NCBI GenBank assembly: GCA_026419785.1
Contig: JAODTK010000699.1
Coordinates: 352,001-416,000, forward strand
Source: Sclerodactyla briareus
Lineage: Eukaryota > Echinodermata > Holothuroidea > Dendrochirotida > Sclerodactylidae
Direction of reading: 5' to 3'
DNA: 64,000 nt
Both the position numbers and the translations under genes were made by a program. Each line of letters starts with the position of its first letter. The first letter of the stretch is position 1. Of this stretch, positions 11,926 through 23,159 are shown one piece after another. The notes beneath the pieces are model-generated. The model was not told the origin of the DNA, did no database searches, and saw nothing but the letters and a program-made list of their open reading frames with translations.

Positions 11926-13539
11926 TTAGGTCGACCGGTTTTCACTGGACTGATTCACGGGGGGGGGGGGGGGGGAGGGGGGAGGGGGGTGGTGACACAT
12001 AAACAAGACTACGCAATTATGTTTAGTGATTCCTTGCCAAAAATCTAACTTTGGAACAAAAGAAGGCGTTCGAGATCACCTAAATGCTTGATATTTGTTC
12101 TAAGCAGGCAAGTAGGAAAAAAATAACTTACCACGCACCATGCGTCCGGATCGGATTGTGCGTTAAGAGTTCCAAGAACACGTTTCTTCCTTTACCATCA
12201 ACTACATTAATAATATATTGTGCCTATAACCCCTTCTTCCCCGAATGGTAGGTGTTTCTATTCTAATCCTCTAAGCTTGGTGTGAGCATCACAATACCCC
12301 TGTTGGATATTATATGTATTATTTGAAAAGCTTGGTTCACCCCAGGATTGAGCCTTGATTGAGCCTCGCCCCACCCCCCACAAACTTCCATCTGTCCCCC
12401 CCCCCCAAAAAAATGCAAGGTTACGTGTCAAAAAGTTCAAATATTACTGACGGATAAGACCAAATTTCCTTGCTCTGAGCCTGATAGAATGTTTGTGTCA
12501 AGTGGAAAACGTTCTCTGGTATTGTTATAGGTAGTGGATCATAGTGCAGTGGTAAACAGTGATGGGCAGTCAGCTACACTGCAAATCAAAGCAACTGAAT
12601 TAGGAAGTCGAAGGAAGGTCAATTTTTCGTGAAGACGAGGTGATCACGATTTGTGTAGTTGTTATAAACAACAGAGGTAAATGGAAGGCAGCAAAAGAAG
12701 TGGACCAAGTAGTTCACGAGTACCCAGGTGAACCTCTAGGTACCTCTAGTACCTCTAGGTGAACAACTACAGTATAGAGAAAACGTGTTGGCCTTGGCTA
12801 TTAAGAACGAGATGAGACTGGTAAAGTAAAGGAAGCATAATTACCGATATAATTTGAATATAGGACTGCAGCATTGCAATACTGATTATATCTGTAGCCT
12901 ACTAGCCTATACAACCCAACAACGAACTTACTGTAGTTAATTTGTATGAAGGCGACTGGTGTGTTCTTGTGATCTCTCAATACGAGCTTCAAAATGTTAA
13001 TATCTGTAATTTGTCAGTGTATTTTTTTCAGTCATCGACTGTCAGGTGTTATGACTGAGTATTATGTGTCCTCCGTGTTATGTACAATTAGTATGGCATT
13101 CAATTTCAGTGGTAATTATGTCCAACTAGCAATATAGAAATTTTTTTTTCCCCCCCCCCCCCCCCACGCTACTCCATGGGCAGGAATCCCAGAATATGTT
13201 GGGGCAACATATAAAGTGTGATATGATCAAAACGGTATTTGTAATGAAAAGGCACAAACATTGATCGATCAATGGGCTTTTGACGCTTTTCACCTCAGGT
13301 GTTTGGGTTTAGCTGGGACTAGTATCATTTCAAATTCAAGATTAGCTAGGGTTCAGGCTCATGAGGTCGAGGGCCTTCCATCCCCTTACGGGAAACAAAT
13401 AACATGTCACTGGTTCAAAAATATTGGCCCCTGTCCTTACCACCCTTTGAAAATCAAGCGTAATGGACAAATGTCCTCCATTCATTTGTAAATACTAATT
13501 TACTAGGTTGCACCTTGGGGATTGCGCCGGTGCCTCTGG
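11926..13539. other. No gene seen; G and C homopolymers
   Basis: Holds G tracts at about 11,959-11,989, a C tract near 12,398 and a T-then-C tract at 13,141-13,166. A pyrimidine-rich acceptor-like TTTTTTTCAG lies at about 13,022-13,031, followed by about 36 open codons, but no donor or partner supports it. Confidence 0.35.
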
Positions 13540-13596
13540 CACCCTCGATATGTGCTACCCCCCCCCTCCTAGTTTTAAATTTCTGGCTACGCCCTG
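13540..13596 (-). repeat. End of a hAT-like MITE
   Basis: On the minus strand the sequence starts CAGGGCGTAGCCAGAAATTT and runs into a G-rich tract. CAGGG(G)CGTAGCCAG followed by poly-G is the usual start of hAT-like MITEs in marine invertebrates. The other end was not found. Confidence 0.4.
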
Positions 13597-14029
13597 GAAT
13601 TGAGAACAATATGGGCAAAAGTTATGATTAGCAATGTGATAAGTGCCTAAGCGTCATTGTCGAACATGGAATTCATCGCATTACGTGTACAAGTCCGGCG
13701 AATTTGCGAATGCATTCACCTGAAAACGCAAGATTGTCACTTGACCAGCTTTTGGCTGGTTGGCAAGCGACCATAAATGCAATAGTCTCCTCTTCATAAC
13801 AATATCAAGCTGGCCCTGTATAGTTGCAGCGTGTGTACACTGAGCACGACCTTGTAACAGTCATTGTACATCAGTTCATGTGCACTTAGCTGCCAAATGT
13901 TCAGTTTCATTGCCCCTGCGAACAAAGGAGGGCGAGGCCTGCCCTGAGATTGGAATCACCGGACCTGTACACGTAATGCAGTGTTTCACTCTTTCGCACT
14001 TTTACAGAACTGAAATAATCAGGGGAGTT

Positions 14030-14425
14030 GACTTATTGGTTTGTTGCAACACGACGAGTCTGGTTACGAAGAACTGACCCAGGTCACAAGATCGTTAGAT
14101 CAAGAGGACAAAGTAAGTCACCAGATTTAGCTTCCACAGACTAACAAAATTCTCCATTAGACCAACCACCCTAATACTTTGTTGCGAATATAATAAAGAT
14201 TTTAAACTGATCAGTGTTTTAGAGGCTGTGACCATTTACAGAAGACATTGCTGGAGATAGCATTAGATAGCATTGTTCCAGTAAGTCAGTGCATTGACTT
14301 ATTTGTTTGTTGCAACAACGCCTCTGTAGTCACAAAAACATTGACCCGAAGATCACATGAGGTGACAGTAGGTCACCAGCCGTGGTTTACCTAGACGAAC
14401 TAGACTTTCCATTACAACATATCTA
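14030..14425 (+). repeat. Diverged direct repeat, period 266 bp
   Basis: GACTTATTxGTTTGTTGCAACA, then GACCxxGATCAxA...GTCACCAG and CATTA recur at 14,030 and 14,296. Spacing and order are kept but many bases differ. Confidence 0.6.
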
Positions 14426-15117
14426 TGAAATGTTCCGTTGTCAAGATATAATGGATGCCCTTTGGTGACCTCCAATGACCGTAAGCTGACACCAAAAATA
14501 ATAGGGTTCCTCCTGACCATATGTGCAACCCACATGACTTTGAGCTGGCACAAGAACAACTGGGTCCATCCTCTCCGAATGAGCAACCCATGTGCCCATT
14601 TCGAACTCCGTTAGCTATCGTGCTGACAAGGGGTGTCACACAGATACCACCCCCGCACGGACATGACTGCAGATTCTTCTACCAAGTAATAAAAAATGTA
14701 TATCTGCTGATAAAGGGGTAGAGAAAAAGCCCCCCCCCCCCCTCCCCGACCACGCCTGCCAGCATGGTCTTGATGTTCATTGACTTCTGGGACAACTTTG
14801 ACCCCTCAAGGTCAATGCCGGAGGTCATAAAGAGGGCACAATATGCCATTGTGTGGAATCGCCTTTTAGCCCCAAACGGTCATCCATCCAGCTTCTCCTG
14901 GCACTTGCTTCTACATGGAAAGATCAGTCAGGAGAGTGAGACAATATGGGGAAGGGATTCAAAATAAACTTGTAATTGAGTCCTAAACAGAATAAGTCCT
15001 ACATCAAATGTTTCTTCTCACTGCCCTAAAGCTGACAATGGCGGAGGAGGACTGGGTGTGGCAAAGACGAAGTATAGAAGTCCAGACTGACATGGAAATA
15101 TCACAATAATTATAAAG
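14426..15117. other. No gene seen; dispersed-repeat-like sequence
   Basis: Contains words like CACCAAAAATAATAGGGTTCC and TGACCCCTCAAGGTCA, as in the AGGTCA repeat family seen at 54 kb, and a C tract near 14,731. The open frame at 14,764-14,967 most likely arises from such repeat sequence. Confidence 0.35.
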
Positions 15118-15342
15118 TTATGCCTGAATGAAATCTGCTAATGTGTCAGTGCACATGATCATTCTGGCAGGTTTGGTCAAGAACAGGATTGAGAGAATCG
15201 TTTCCAAATCCCAATACTGCAATTCCTGTACCCTGCTGGAACTGCTAAAACTGCGTGTTGCAATGCATTTGTTGGTGAAGGCATGACATTTGTCATCTTT
15301 ATAGAACCTCAACCACACTTTCCAGTATCCACTGAAGGTCAT
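15118..15342 (-). CDS. Candidate exon or small ORF, unknown
   Basis: A minus-strand frame of 74 codons starts MTFSGYWKVWLRFYKDDKCH and ends CTDTLADFIQA before a stop. Composition is mixed and protein-like, with no low complexity. I recognise no family. It lies on the same strand as the exon-like blocks upstream (16.6-20.6 kb) and could be a last exon of that set. No convincing acceptor or AATAAA signal was found close by, so confidence is low. Confidence 0.22.
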   Translation of the reverse strand: MTFSGYWKVWLRFYKDDKCHAFTNKCIATRSFSSSSRVQELQYWDLETILSILFLTKPARMIMCTDTLADFIQA

Positions 15343-16600
15343 TTGGCATTAGGGACATTTTGCACTTACAGCATCTGGGCAGTGTTTGGCACCCTCCTAC
15401 TATACTGGTTCTAATGTTGTAATCAACCTTTGATGTTTTGAACGTTCACAATAATTTCCTACGTGAAACTTCCGAATGACCGATGGGCTATTGCCATTGT
15501 TGTTCAAGATTTTCTGTGGCCATTAACTGAAAAAATACTATTGACCCCCTTTCCTTGCGAATTGTACGTCTGAAAACCCCACATTTTTCTTTTCTTTTTT
15601 CTTGATTATAGTTGACAATTTGATTCTTCATGTTGCTCATGAATAATCCAACTGTTTGCTGCCACAGAAAGTAGCTGTAGAGAACATAGAGGAAGCCAAC
15701 TCACAAACTACTTAGTGCCTTGTAATGCAGCTCTCACGTTGACATTAGACTACACTGATATTGCAACATGCGCCTCCCGTCACAGTATGAGACAAAAGAG
15801 AAATTACCACTATAACAGTCAAAAACATATCTTTGTCAACTACTTGAAAGCGCAAAATACAAATGTGGATGGAATATTTGTTTACATAGTACTCACACTT
15901 CAGTTATTTATACAATAACATGGCCAAAAATAGATTTCAGTACTAATGATAAGAGATATATGCTTCGTCAGCACTCTTCTAGAATAAATCGACCTCTTAT
16001 AAAATGAAATCTCAACAGAGCAGTTATATTACTCCGACTTTTGGGGGATCATCTCTTTGGCAAGTATAGGATGAAATGTTTGTCTAAGTGAAGTGAATAG
16101 ATATGAGAATTACTAATGAATGTAAAAAGGTATATATTGAAATATGTTTGCTTTTTCGACATCGTCCATAATACATAAAGCTTGTCAGAGCAAGTTATGT
16201 TACTCCAACACTTCAATTCAGTCTGGTAATAATTTTCTGAACAAACATCTGTCCCAGTAGCACGTATAAGGCAACAAAAAAATTGCGGAAATGTTTCGAA
16301 AGTACTGACTTTTACATCTGTCACACTAGCCAAAAAAATAGATTGGAAGGGTTCAAAAGAATAATGCTTAGTATTACAGTGTTTACATTTTTCACCACTG
16401 GGGTAACTAGAGGTTTGTCATCAAGGTTGGATCTGTATGTCTGTAGTTTTCATAGAGGAAATCTTCCAACTCCCCCACTACCCATCCCGCTGCCCTCACC
16501 AATAGGTTCGTCACTGGGTATGACATAGTTCAAACAGCCTAGCTGGAACCCTGAAAGGCACCAAGCCAACCTGCTTGGCATCTGGGTCTGGGAAGTGTTC
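15343..16600. other. No gene seen
   Basis: AT-rich sequence with short frames. A C-rich stretch near 16,470-16,500 next to CACTGGGGTAAC (16,396) and a matching GTCACTGG (16,513) may be a small MITE; this is unproven. Confidence 0.35.
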
Positions 16601-16803
16601 TCAAGTACTAATGACAGCACAGCTCAGAACACCCAAGGATTCTCTTCTCCAAGCCCCCATAGTTCTACAAGACAAACTGTCTATGGGCAGCATGCCTAAG
16701 TCCACGATTGCGATCGCCTCGAGCTGCTTTGCGCCGAAGATGTCGTTCCTTATTGCCTGTGCGTTGCCAAGGACCATGGGGTTGAGGACCATTCGCTCCA
16801 TTC
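16601..16803 (-). CDS. Candidate exon with strong splice acceptor, unknown
   Basis: On the minus strand a long pyrimidine-rich run ends in CTTTCTCATTCAG at 16,804, directly before GAATGGAG. The frame MERMVLNPMVLGNAQAIRND, then FGAKQLEAIAIVDLGMLPID, stays open to a TGA at 16,601-16,603. The first part has richer GC than its flanks, as exons do. No good GT donor was found, so either it is a last exon or the true end lies earlier. The reading needs one base from the exon before it. Family not recognised. Confidence 0.35.
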
Positions 16804-17517
16804 CTGAATGAGAAAGGAATTTAAAAATGGAAATATATTGAATGTCTGTAACTGTTTTTGGTACAGACAACGTGCTACGGAGAAATGTGGATCAAACAAT
16901 AGCTTAATATTTTGGGAAGGCTTTATGGATTACTGATCTTTGCCGTCCGTACTGATCGTTGTACTCTGGATTCTGGATTGTACTGGATTCTGTTTCAAGC
17001 CATGTCTCTCAATTCCCAATGTCATCTGCTGACATCAGCGAAGGTTCTTCAATCCCCGGGGCAGATCCAGGACTTCCGATGTTTAAATTATTCCTATTCA
17101 GCTTGCACTGTCCGAGAGGGGCTCAGAAAAGGAAATTCGGTGTGAACTTTAGGAAGATTCTCAAGAGAAAGGAGGGGCTGGAGCCAGAGAGGACCTTGGA
17201 TCCATGCCAAATACCCTCCAGCTGTTCTTCCTCGAACAGCCACTCCTGAACTATGCATGCTGAGATTCCAGTTTGCAGTAAAGACATGGTGTGATGCCAT
17301 GAGGAAACCTGGCAATCCTAAATAGTCAAAGCCCTTTTTTGAAATTGAATTTCATAAAAGCCATGGCTTCTCCAACTCTCCATATGACTAGGCCGAGATC
17401 CTTTGGCGCAGTGCTTTGGAATTTGCTACGGCAATGATCAAATGACAGCACAGTTCCAGGTGCTCATTTTGGCAACAGGTACTATAATATGTATCACTAA
17501 GAACACATTTTACTTAC
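16804..17517. other. Intron-like stretch with a weak open frame
   Basis: A minus-strand frame near 17,288-17,120 reads CIVQEWLFEEEQLEGIWHG and is protein-like but has no clear splice sites. The rest shows nothing. Confidence 0.25.
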
Positions 17518-17668
17518 TGGTTGTACAGTCAAACGGACTTCAGGGGTGCCAGTGAAACAGATGTTCTCCTCAACCCACTGCATCAGCCTGCCACAGGCGC
17601 ACTACTCTGGTTGATCCCTGAGACAGCTTGGCTGGGTGTCCCATGGTAGCTCTTCCCAGATGTCAGAA
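17518..17668 (-). CDS. Candidate exon with perfect donor, unknown
   Basis: On the minus strand a frame running CACGRLMQWVEENICFTGTP then EVRLTVQP ends at 17,518 beside a perfect GTAAGT donor (17,517-17,512). Upstream the same frame reads DIWEELPWDTQPSCLRDQPE but is cut by one TAG. A second frame is open over the same DNA until a stop inside the block. Either the TAG marks a decayed or mis-assembled codon, or the exon starts after it. No family recognised. It fits between the exon-like blocks at 18,519 and 16,803 on the same strand. Confidence 0.3.
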
Positions 17669-17922
17669 AAATACCTGGTTGGCGCTTTGCAACTATAAGC
17701 AAAAGTGCCTATAGTCTCTTTCAGCATCGTGTTGATCATGTTCCAAAATGAAAAAAAACAAAACAAAGAACATAGTTTCTATAATAATAAAGCCAGATGA
17801 AGATCCATCAGTGTCCGTGAGCAGTGAAACAAGTTTCACCAACTCTTCTGGACACTTACCTCACACCTCTATTAAAATCAACTGGACCTGTACTCAGTTT
17901 TGTCATGTTTCGATGAGTTGCA

Positions 17923-18056
<134 letters not shown>

Positions 18057-18518
18057 GTGCCTCAAATTACGTCCACTTTTCTCATGACTAGAGATAGTCA
18101 TCATCCACCAAGTTCCAATGGCCAGAGCTGACATCTGGATGACCGTCGACCTGAAATTCCTGACCAAATCCAGTCACAAACACTCCATATACATCATTGG
18201 TGAATAATAATTGATACTGATAACTTCCCTGATCAAACAGTCCATTCTGTAGAAGCTACAGCTAAACTATGTAAACAATATAGTGAAGATTGACCAGTAG
18301 ATGACCTTTGACCTCAAGTTCCTGAACACCCTGTATGTACCATTGGTCAATGATAATGCTGATTAACTATCACAAGACAAATTCAATTCAATATGAACAA
18401 ATAGATAAGTAAACAGAAATATGGATGGAGATCTAGATATATGGAGTTATGGACAATGCCAATAGTTGCGGGAGGGAGCTAAAACGAATGGGGGAATAAT
18501 GAACTGAATATATCTTAC

Positions 18519-18670
18519 TCTGATGTTCTGCTGCCTCTCTTTTCTCCTTCGTTCCTGCTGCAAGAGAGTTGTCTTGGAACAGCAGCCCCCACGTCCTCAA
18601 CCTGATCTCCTGGCTCCTCCTCTGGGCCCCCTTCTGCCTGCCTTCTACTCCTTATCGCAGTTTCTCTAAC
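18519..18670 (-). CDS. Candidate internal exon, acidic/basic low-complexity protein part
   Basis: On the minus strand the acceptor run TTTCCTTTCG...CTATATAG ends at 18,671, and a GTAAGA donor lies at 18,518-18,513. The 152 bases between are GC-rich and open: VRETAIRSRRQAEGGPEEEP, then GDQVEDVGAAVPRQL, then SRNEGEKRGSRTS. A second frame is also open, so the choice rests on phase: this frame starts in phase 0, which fits the exon ends upstream. Charged and without a fold, it looks like a disordered linker. Function unknown. Confidence 0.35.
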
Positions 18671-19699
18671 CTATATAGGCAAGTTCGAAAGGAAATGCTT
18701 CCAACTATAATGCTAACTGTAAAGCCTCCTCTTGACGCATGCAGTATATTAAAACTGTCCATGCATACAGTACAGAACAACTGATGATGAATCAGTTCCC
18801 TGCATCTGCTGGACTGGGCTGCATTTCTCGAAAATGCAAAGTACTGTATAAACAATGAAGAATGAGAGGCAGAGACTCCAAACCAAAAGCGTATATACAT
18901 GCAGATCAGTGCGAAGCGCTGACAACTTTTTTGGCCTATGATAACACCCAGGATTACTAGAATTAACACTTCCAGGAAAATAGGATAATTACTAGCTACA
19001 TAGAAAATGATTAGACAAATATGCTCAAAGGGCTGCCCCCTCTTGCCTAATGCTTGTTTTTTAGTGACTCGTACTGATTGGGCCATTTTAGTCTTCTCTC
19101 TGTCCTATCTGGTATCAAATTTACTATCTTTGGAATAAGAATTTCCAGACATTTCCTGATGATCAAATAACCCCCCCCCCCCCCCCCTCCATTGCCCCAC
19201 CTTCTGACTGAGGCTGAGCAGCTGTACATGTAGCCTGCTAAAGCAGACGATATGAGTAGGCCGTTCATAAAATCACTCTCTGGTATATTGGCTACTATGG
19301 TCGGATATTACAACTATTCAGTGACGGCCTGTATGTTTAGGCAAATCTCTGAATGGTTAAAGTGTCATTCTGCACATATGAGTGAATGAGGCTGATACGA
19401 GGTCAAACGCCACAGGCCACTGTTCATGTTACACATACTCCATATTAATTTCCCAACAGTGACAGCTCAAAGATTGTCCACTAATGAAAAGCAGCAAGTT
19501 CCAAACTGATCTACTAGTAGGCCTATACATGTCATCATCTGAAATTATGCTTTGATTCTGAACTGATCTTAAATCAGAATGGTGAAATGGATCAGTGTAA
19601 ATACCATAATTTAAACAGTGAATACAATTAATATGTGAACAGAGTACATGTTTCCATTTGAAATGACACACACATGCTAGATATAGGCTACATTCATAC

Positions 19700-19871
19700 A
19701 AATAATTTGATCCTTCACCGTCTTGACGTCCTGTTTAATATAGATTTCAAGGTGAGACACTAGCAGCTGGTGCTTTTTCGTGTAATCAGCACAAAGCATG
19801 CTGCACCACTTTGTTGGTCTCTGTGTTCAAGGTCCTTCATATATTGTTCCTCCTGTAGATAGGGAATTCTC
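19700..19871 (-). pseudogene. Protein-like frames after the exon-2 stop
   Basis: Directly past the TAA at 19,872, another frame reads GPKRIPYLQEEQYMKDLEHR. Then, back in the exon-2 frame, YTKKHQLLVSHLEIYIKQDV and KTVKDQII follow up to about 19,700. Both look like true helical protein. This suggests that exon 2 once continued here and that two one-base shifts, real or from assembly, broke it. Confidence 0.3.
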
Positions 19872-19991
19872 TTAGGCCCACCCATTGCTGGCTAGTCCTC
19901 CAAGTAGTTTCAAACCTTTCATTGCAGCGGCCAAACTGCCCTGCTTTGATTGTTCCAAACTCTCCTCATGATTTTGGATTCTATCTCGAAC
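19872..19991 (-). CDS. Candidate exon 2, coiled-coil-like small protein
   Basis: On the minus strand an acceptor (CATTCGTTCATTCATAAAG) ends at 19,992. The exon then reads in phase 0: VRDRIQNHEESLEQSKQGSL, AAAMKGLKLLGGLASNGWA, and a TAA at 19,874-19,872. Joined to the phase-0 first exon at 20,547-20,597 this gives a 56-residue, charged, probably helical protein. Because frames past the stop still look protein-like, the stop may instead come from a one-base shift in the GGGTGGG run just before it. No family recognised. Confidence 0.42.
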   Translation of the reverse strand, partial: VRDRIQNHEESLEQSKQGSLAAAMKGLKLLGGLASNGWA

Positions 19992-20546
19992 CTTTATGAA
20001 TGAACGAATGATTGTCATCGATAAAAACAAACTAGACTATCGATTCTCAATTTCCTCACTTTTCCTCAATGTGATTGAATGTAAAATTATGCTTAGTACG
20101 AAAGTCATATTCAACTCAAGCTCAGAGTAGGACATATATGTCTACTTCGTTTGGGCATGATTGCATAATGTATACCCATGCGTGATTACTTGTTAAGGAT
20201 TAGGGGTGTGGTTAGGGTCGCATTTCAATTCCAGATGTAATCTCAAATCTCATTGTCACTAAACCTAACCTGACCTTCATTGACGCCAACCCCATTTCTA
20301 ATCTGATCCCTACCACTAATCTCATAAAATACATCCTACACATCGTGACATGGGAATACATTATCCAATCATACCCTGGTGTGCATTGTAGGGCTCGTCT
20401 TGTCAATCTACGACCTCACCAGTAACGATATATCAGTTCCTGGCTACAAGTATACTGACACTACTACCAGTTGACGTGCAATTTTCGTGAGGCACCGTGG
20501 AAGCAGAGGCTTTCGAATCAACGAAGAGGGTATAGTTTCCACTTAC

Positions 20547-20597
20547 CTGCCCGGCTTCTTGCTCGGCTTCCATAGTACTAGCAAGTGAACGACTCAT
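20547..20597 (-). CDS. Candidate first coding exon, minus-strand gene
   Basis: On the minus strand, ATG at 20,597-20,595 sits in ATAAAATGAGT (A at -3), and 17 codons MSRSLASTMEAEQEAGQ run to a perfect donor, CAG|GTAAGT, at 20,547/20,546. Start context, exon size and donor are those of a normal 5' exon, and the phase (0) fits the exon-like block at 19,991. The protein is unknown. The exon sits about 390 bases from the edge of repeat module M2-A, so its promoter must lie in the short stretch 20,598-20,982 or inside the repeat. Confidence 0.45.
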
Positions 20598-20982
20598 TTT
20601 ATCGCAGTGATCGTGTGTGTTTGGTTGGTCCGGTTTGCATTACGATGAATTGATGATACCTAGCTCGGGTTGTTAAAAACTCCCTTGTAGAACGCGAAAC
20701 GTTCGAATCAGTACATTTAGCACAGTTGTACACGATGTCACCCGATCATCGAAACGTTATCTGGCAACCCGATTCACATCTTGAACACGACTATTTATGA
20801 GCTCCAGGGGAACAACGAATTGGCAAAACGGTAACATATCTAAGAAAGTTTCACCACGTTCGTCGAACTGAGACCGTTCATCCCGTTTTCGAGAATATCA
20901 AAACATTACTAATTGTCAAGACATTACTATGGATGTGCTTGAAGTTGCTAAAACGTCGACGAAAAGTGGTGAACAAAGGCTG
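20598..20982 (-). other. Likely upstream region of the minus-strand gene
   Basis: On the minus strand an octamer-like ATGCAAAC lies about 40 bases before the ATG. No TATA box was seen. The stretch ends where M2-A begins. Role inferred from position. Confidence 0.3.
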
Positions 20983-22890
20983 AAAATATTCTATGAGAGA
21001 GGATTGTTGTATTGGGTTTGTGAGTGTTGATGATCACTCTGGTTGAGAGAAAGACAACAGAATTAACTTTTGCGGAATTTTGAGGTAAATTTTAAGACAC
21101 GAAATGATGGAATACATATCATAATTATCTGTGTTGATCAACTGGTATGTCATGCGCTATTGCGCATTATGGTTTTCTCTGATTTCATAACGGACCAAAT
21201 ATTGAAAGCGAACAACTTCAAATAGGTGCATCGTATCGAAGAGTCAGCAGTTGTCCTTTATTTTTGTTATCGTGTCACAGGGCTGAAGTCAAAATGGTAA
21301 AACGCAGTCGCCGAGCGCAATCTCTTGCCAGATTATCCAAACCTATGAAATTACCTTCCCAGACTACGAGTTGTGAACATTTAGCTGGGAATGTTCCAAA
21401 GAGAATAAACATGTTTAACTCATTTTTCAGAGTATGATTTCTTTGTTATGTCTAGGTAATTAGCCAGATCTAACTCCCACAAAAAAAAGTATCTTTAATC
21501 ATCAAACCCCGACACAATTTAAATTTCAAGTGTCAAGAAGCGCAATTTACCGTAGAGATTGTATGCAACGCGCCTTCAAATTGAAAGATTTCAATATGGG
21601 CAGTGACGTTGTGATTTTATGGAAAAAAGCTTACTTCGAAAAGTCTCATTGTAGAAATTGTCTTATGTCCGGGTAATTAGCCAGGGCTATCTTTCAATCG
21701 AATTCCTACTGGTCGCTGAAATGTCCAACTATGCCGGCGTTTTCATTTTTTTTTCCTCGGAGAGAGGGAGGGGGATTCGAAACTCTACTAGCGACGCTAC
21801 TTAGAACATACCTTCGAGGTTCCTTGTCTTTAGTGAGGGCGGGATTTGTTCAGGTGGTATAGACAGTGGCAGCAAACATCCCTTGGTGAACCTGGAGAAT
21901 GATATCAAGAATGGTTGCTTTTCGAATATTATGTATGTAGCAGTACTCCATTTGTTTGATTGAAATGTTATCTGCTGGCAACTATCTTTTCTCTATGTTA
22001 CTTATTACTATGTTACACTTTTTTCCATGCTGTCAGCTTCTATGAAATTCGTCAGACATTCACACATTCGAGAGACATTGCCATCTGATAGTTACAAGGT
22101 GGGGTATCGAATCAATGCAATACCGATATGGTATAACTTTGATGGGGAATTAGTACCGGTGCCGATACAACGCGAAACGATGTTGTCATGATTCCATGTG
22201 AACGGCCTCGCCCATTATTCGCTATGTGTTGAGGGATGACCATGTATCGGTATTAAGTTTTCACTGGCGATGAATATAATTTGAAGTCGTGCCCTAAAAG
22301 TCTTATTATTATTAATAATATTATCTCATTTTTATATAGCGCTTTTTCACGTCGGAGACATACTCAAAGCGCTCAAAGCGCTTTACAGATATCACCCAGG
22401 GTCATTAATGACTTGTCATACCCGTGCTATAGAGCACGCACTCCTTGTTGTTCTCTCAAAGCCCGGACATGCTGTACTGGAGCACCTATTCAGAGCAGAA
22501 GTCCGTGTAGAACTGAGTTGCTAAGCCCCGACAGCGCCCTCACTTATAGTAGTAGTATTATGTGATTTGGGCGACATGATTCGCATTCCGTCAAAAGATT
22601 AGAATATGTTCCGTTTGGCAGCCTCCTCAGATTCGAGCTTCACATTAATAAGCTCAAGTCGACTTCACGCTTAGATGGTGTTCTGCCAGACGCGATCGAT
22701 TTGTATTTCCGTATTAATTATGTTGTGTCTGTGCTTCCGTAATAGAACGTCTGACTTTCTCGCTTTTTTTTCTATAAACAGGGTAACAGTCACATGAAGA
22801 CGTTCCAAAATCTTGCACTATGATATACTATATTTACTATAAAGCAACAAAGGTATGCGTCGGGGTATTTGGTAGGAGAAATTCGCAGAT
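20983..22890 (+). repeat. Large direct repeat module M2, copy A, left part
   Basis: Matches 35,745-37,640 and parts of 53,325-56,345 in order and orientation, starting at ATTCTATGAGAGAGGATTG. The first about 1.2 kb of M2 seen in copies B and C (34,565-35,745 and 52,855-53,325) is missing here. The copy is cut at 22,890 by a LINE and goes on at 25,998. A short frame MVKRxRRAQxxARLSKPMK (21,296 on) is shared with copy B but broken in copy C. Confidence 0.85.
22325..22560 (+). repeat. Short TATATAGCGCTT-type dispersed repeat
   Basis: ATATAGCGCTTTTTCACG, CTCAAAGCGCTTTACAGATA and CATACCCGTGCTATA occur here, near 37,097, 40,442 and (poorly) 55,945, as part of M2. The AGCGCTTT and AAAGCGCT words are partly inverted. 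Similar short words end the LINE relic at 8,181. Confidence 0.6.
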
Positions 22891-22893
22891 CAG

Positions 22894-23031
22894 TTTGTGG
22901 ATGTTTCGTGTTTCTGGGGAAAGAGGGATTTTTTCGCTAAGGATGGTCTTCACCTTAATGGTGCGGGGGCTTCAGTGTTAGGCCAATTAGGCAAGTTGGT
23001 AAATGTCTGCGTGGAAGGGTTGTTAAACTAA
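22894..23031 (+). pseudogene. ORF1 C-terminus with esterase-type DGLHLN motif
   Basis: Reads FVDVSCFWGKRDFFAKDGLH, LNGAGASVLGQLGKL and on to a TAA at 23,029. The DGLHLNxxGxxVL signature matches the Asp-x-x-His block at the end of SGNH/GDSL esterase domains, which are known in ORF1 of many CR1-like elements (published as CR1 esterase domains). The rest of ORF1 was lost by 5' truncation. Frame is open over the 45 codons left. Confidence 0.7.
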
Positions 23032-23159
23032 TTTGGGGGCGAGGGTTTCTGGTGTCCGTAGGCTTACTGGCAGGGTTGTTAATAGTAAGCAGCGCAGTGG
23101 GAGGTCTGGCGAGGTCAACAGTAGCGATAGATATGTTAGCCAGCTGTCTTTTCCTGTGC

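Noticed and set aside
14764..14967. 67-codon plus-strand frame
   Set aside because: The DNA resembles the AGGTCA-type dispersed repeats, and no exon signals flank it.
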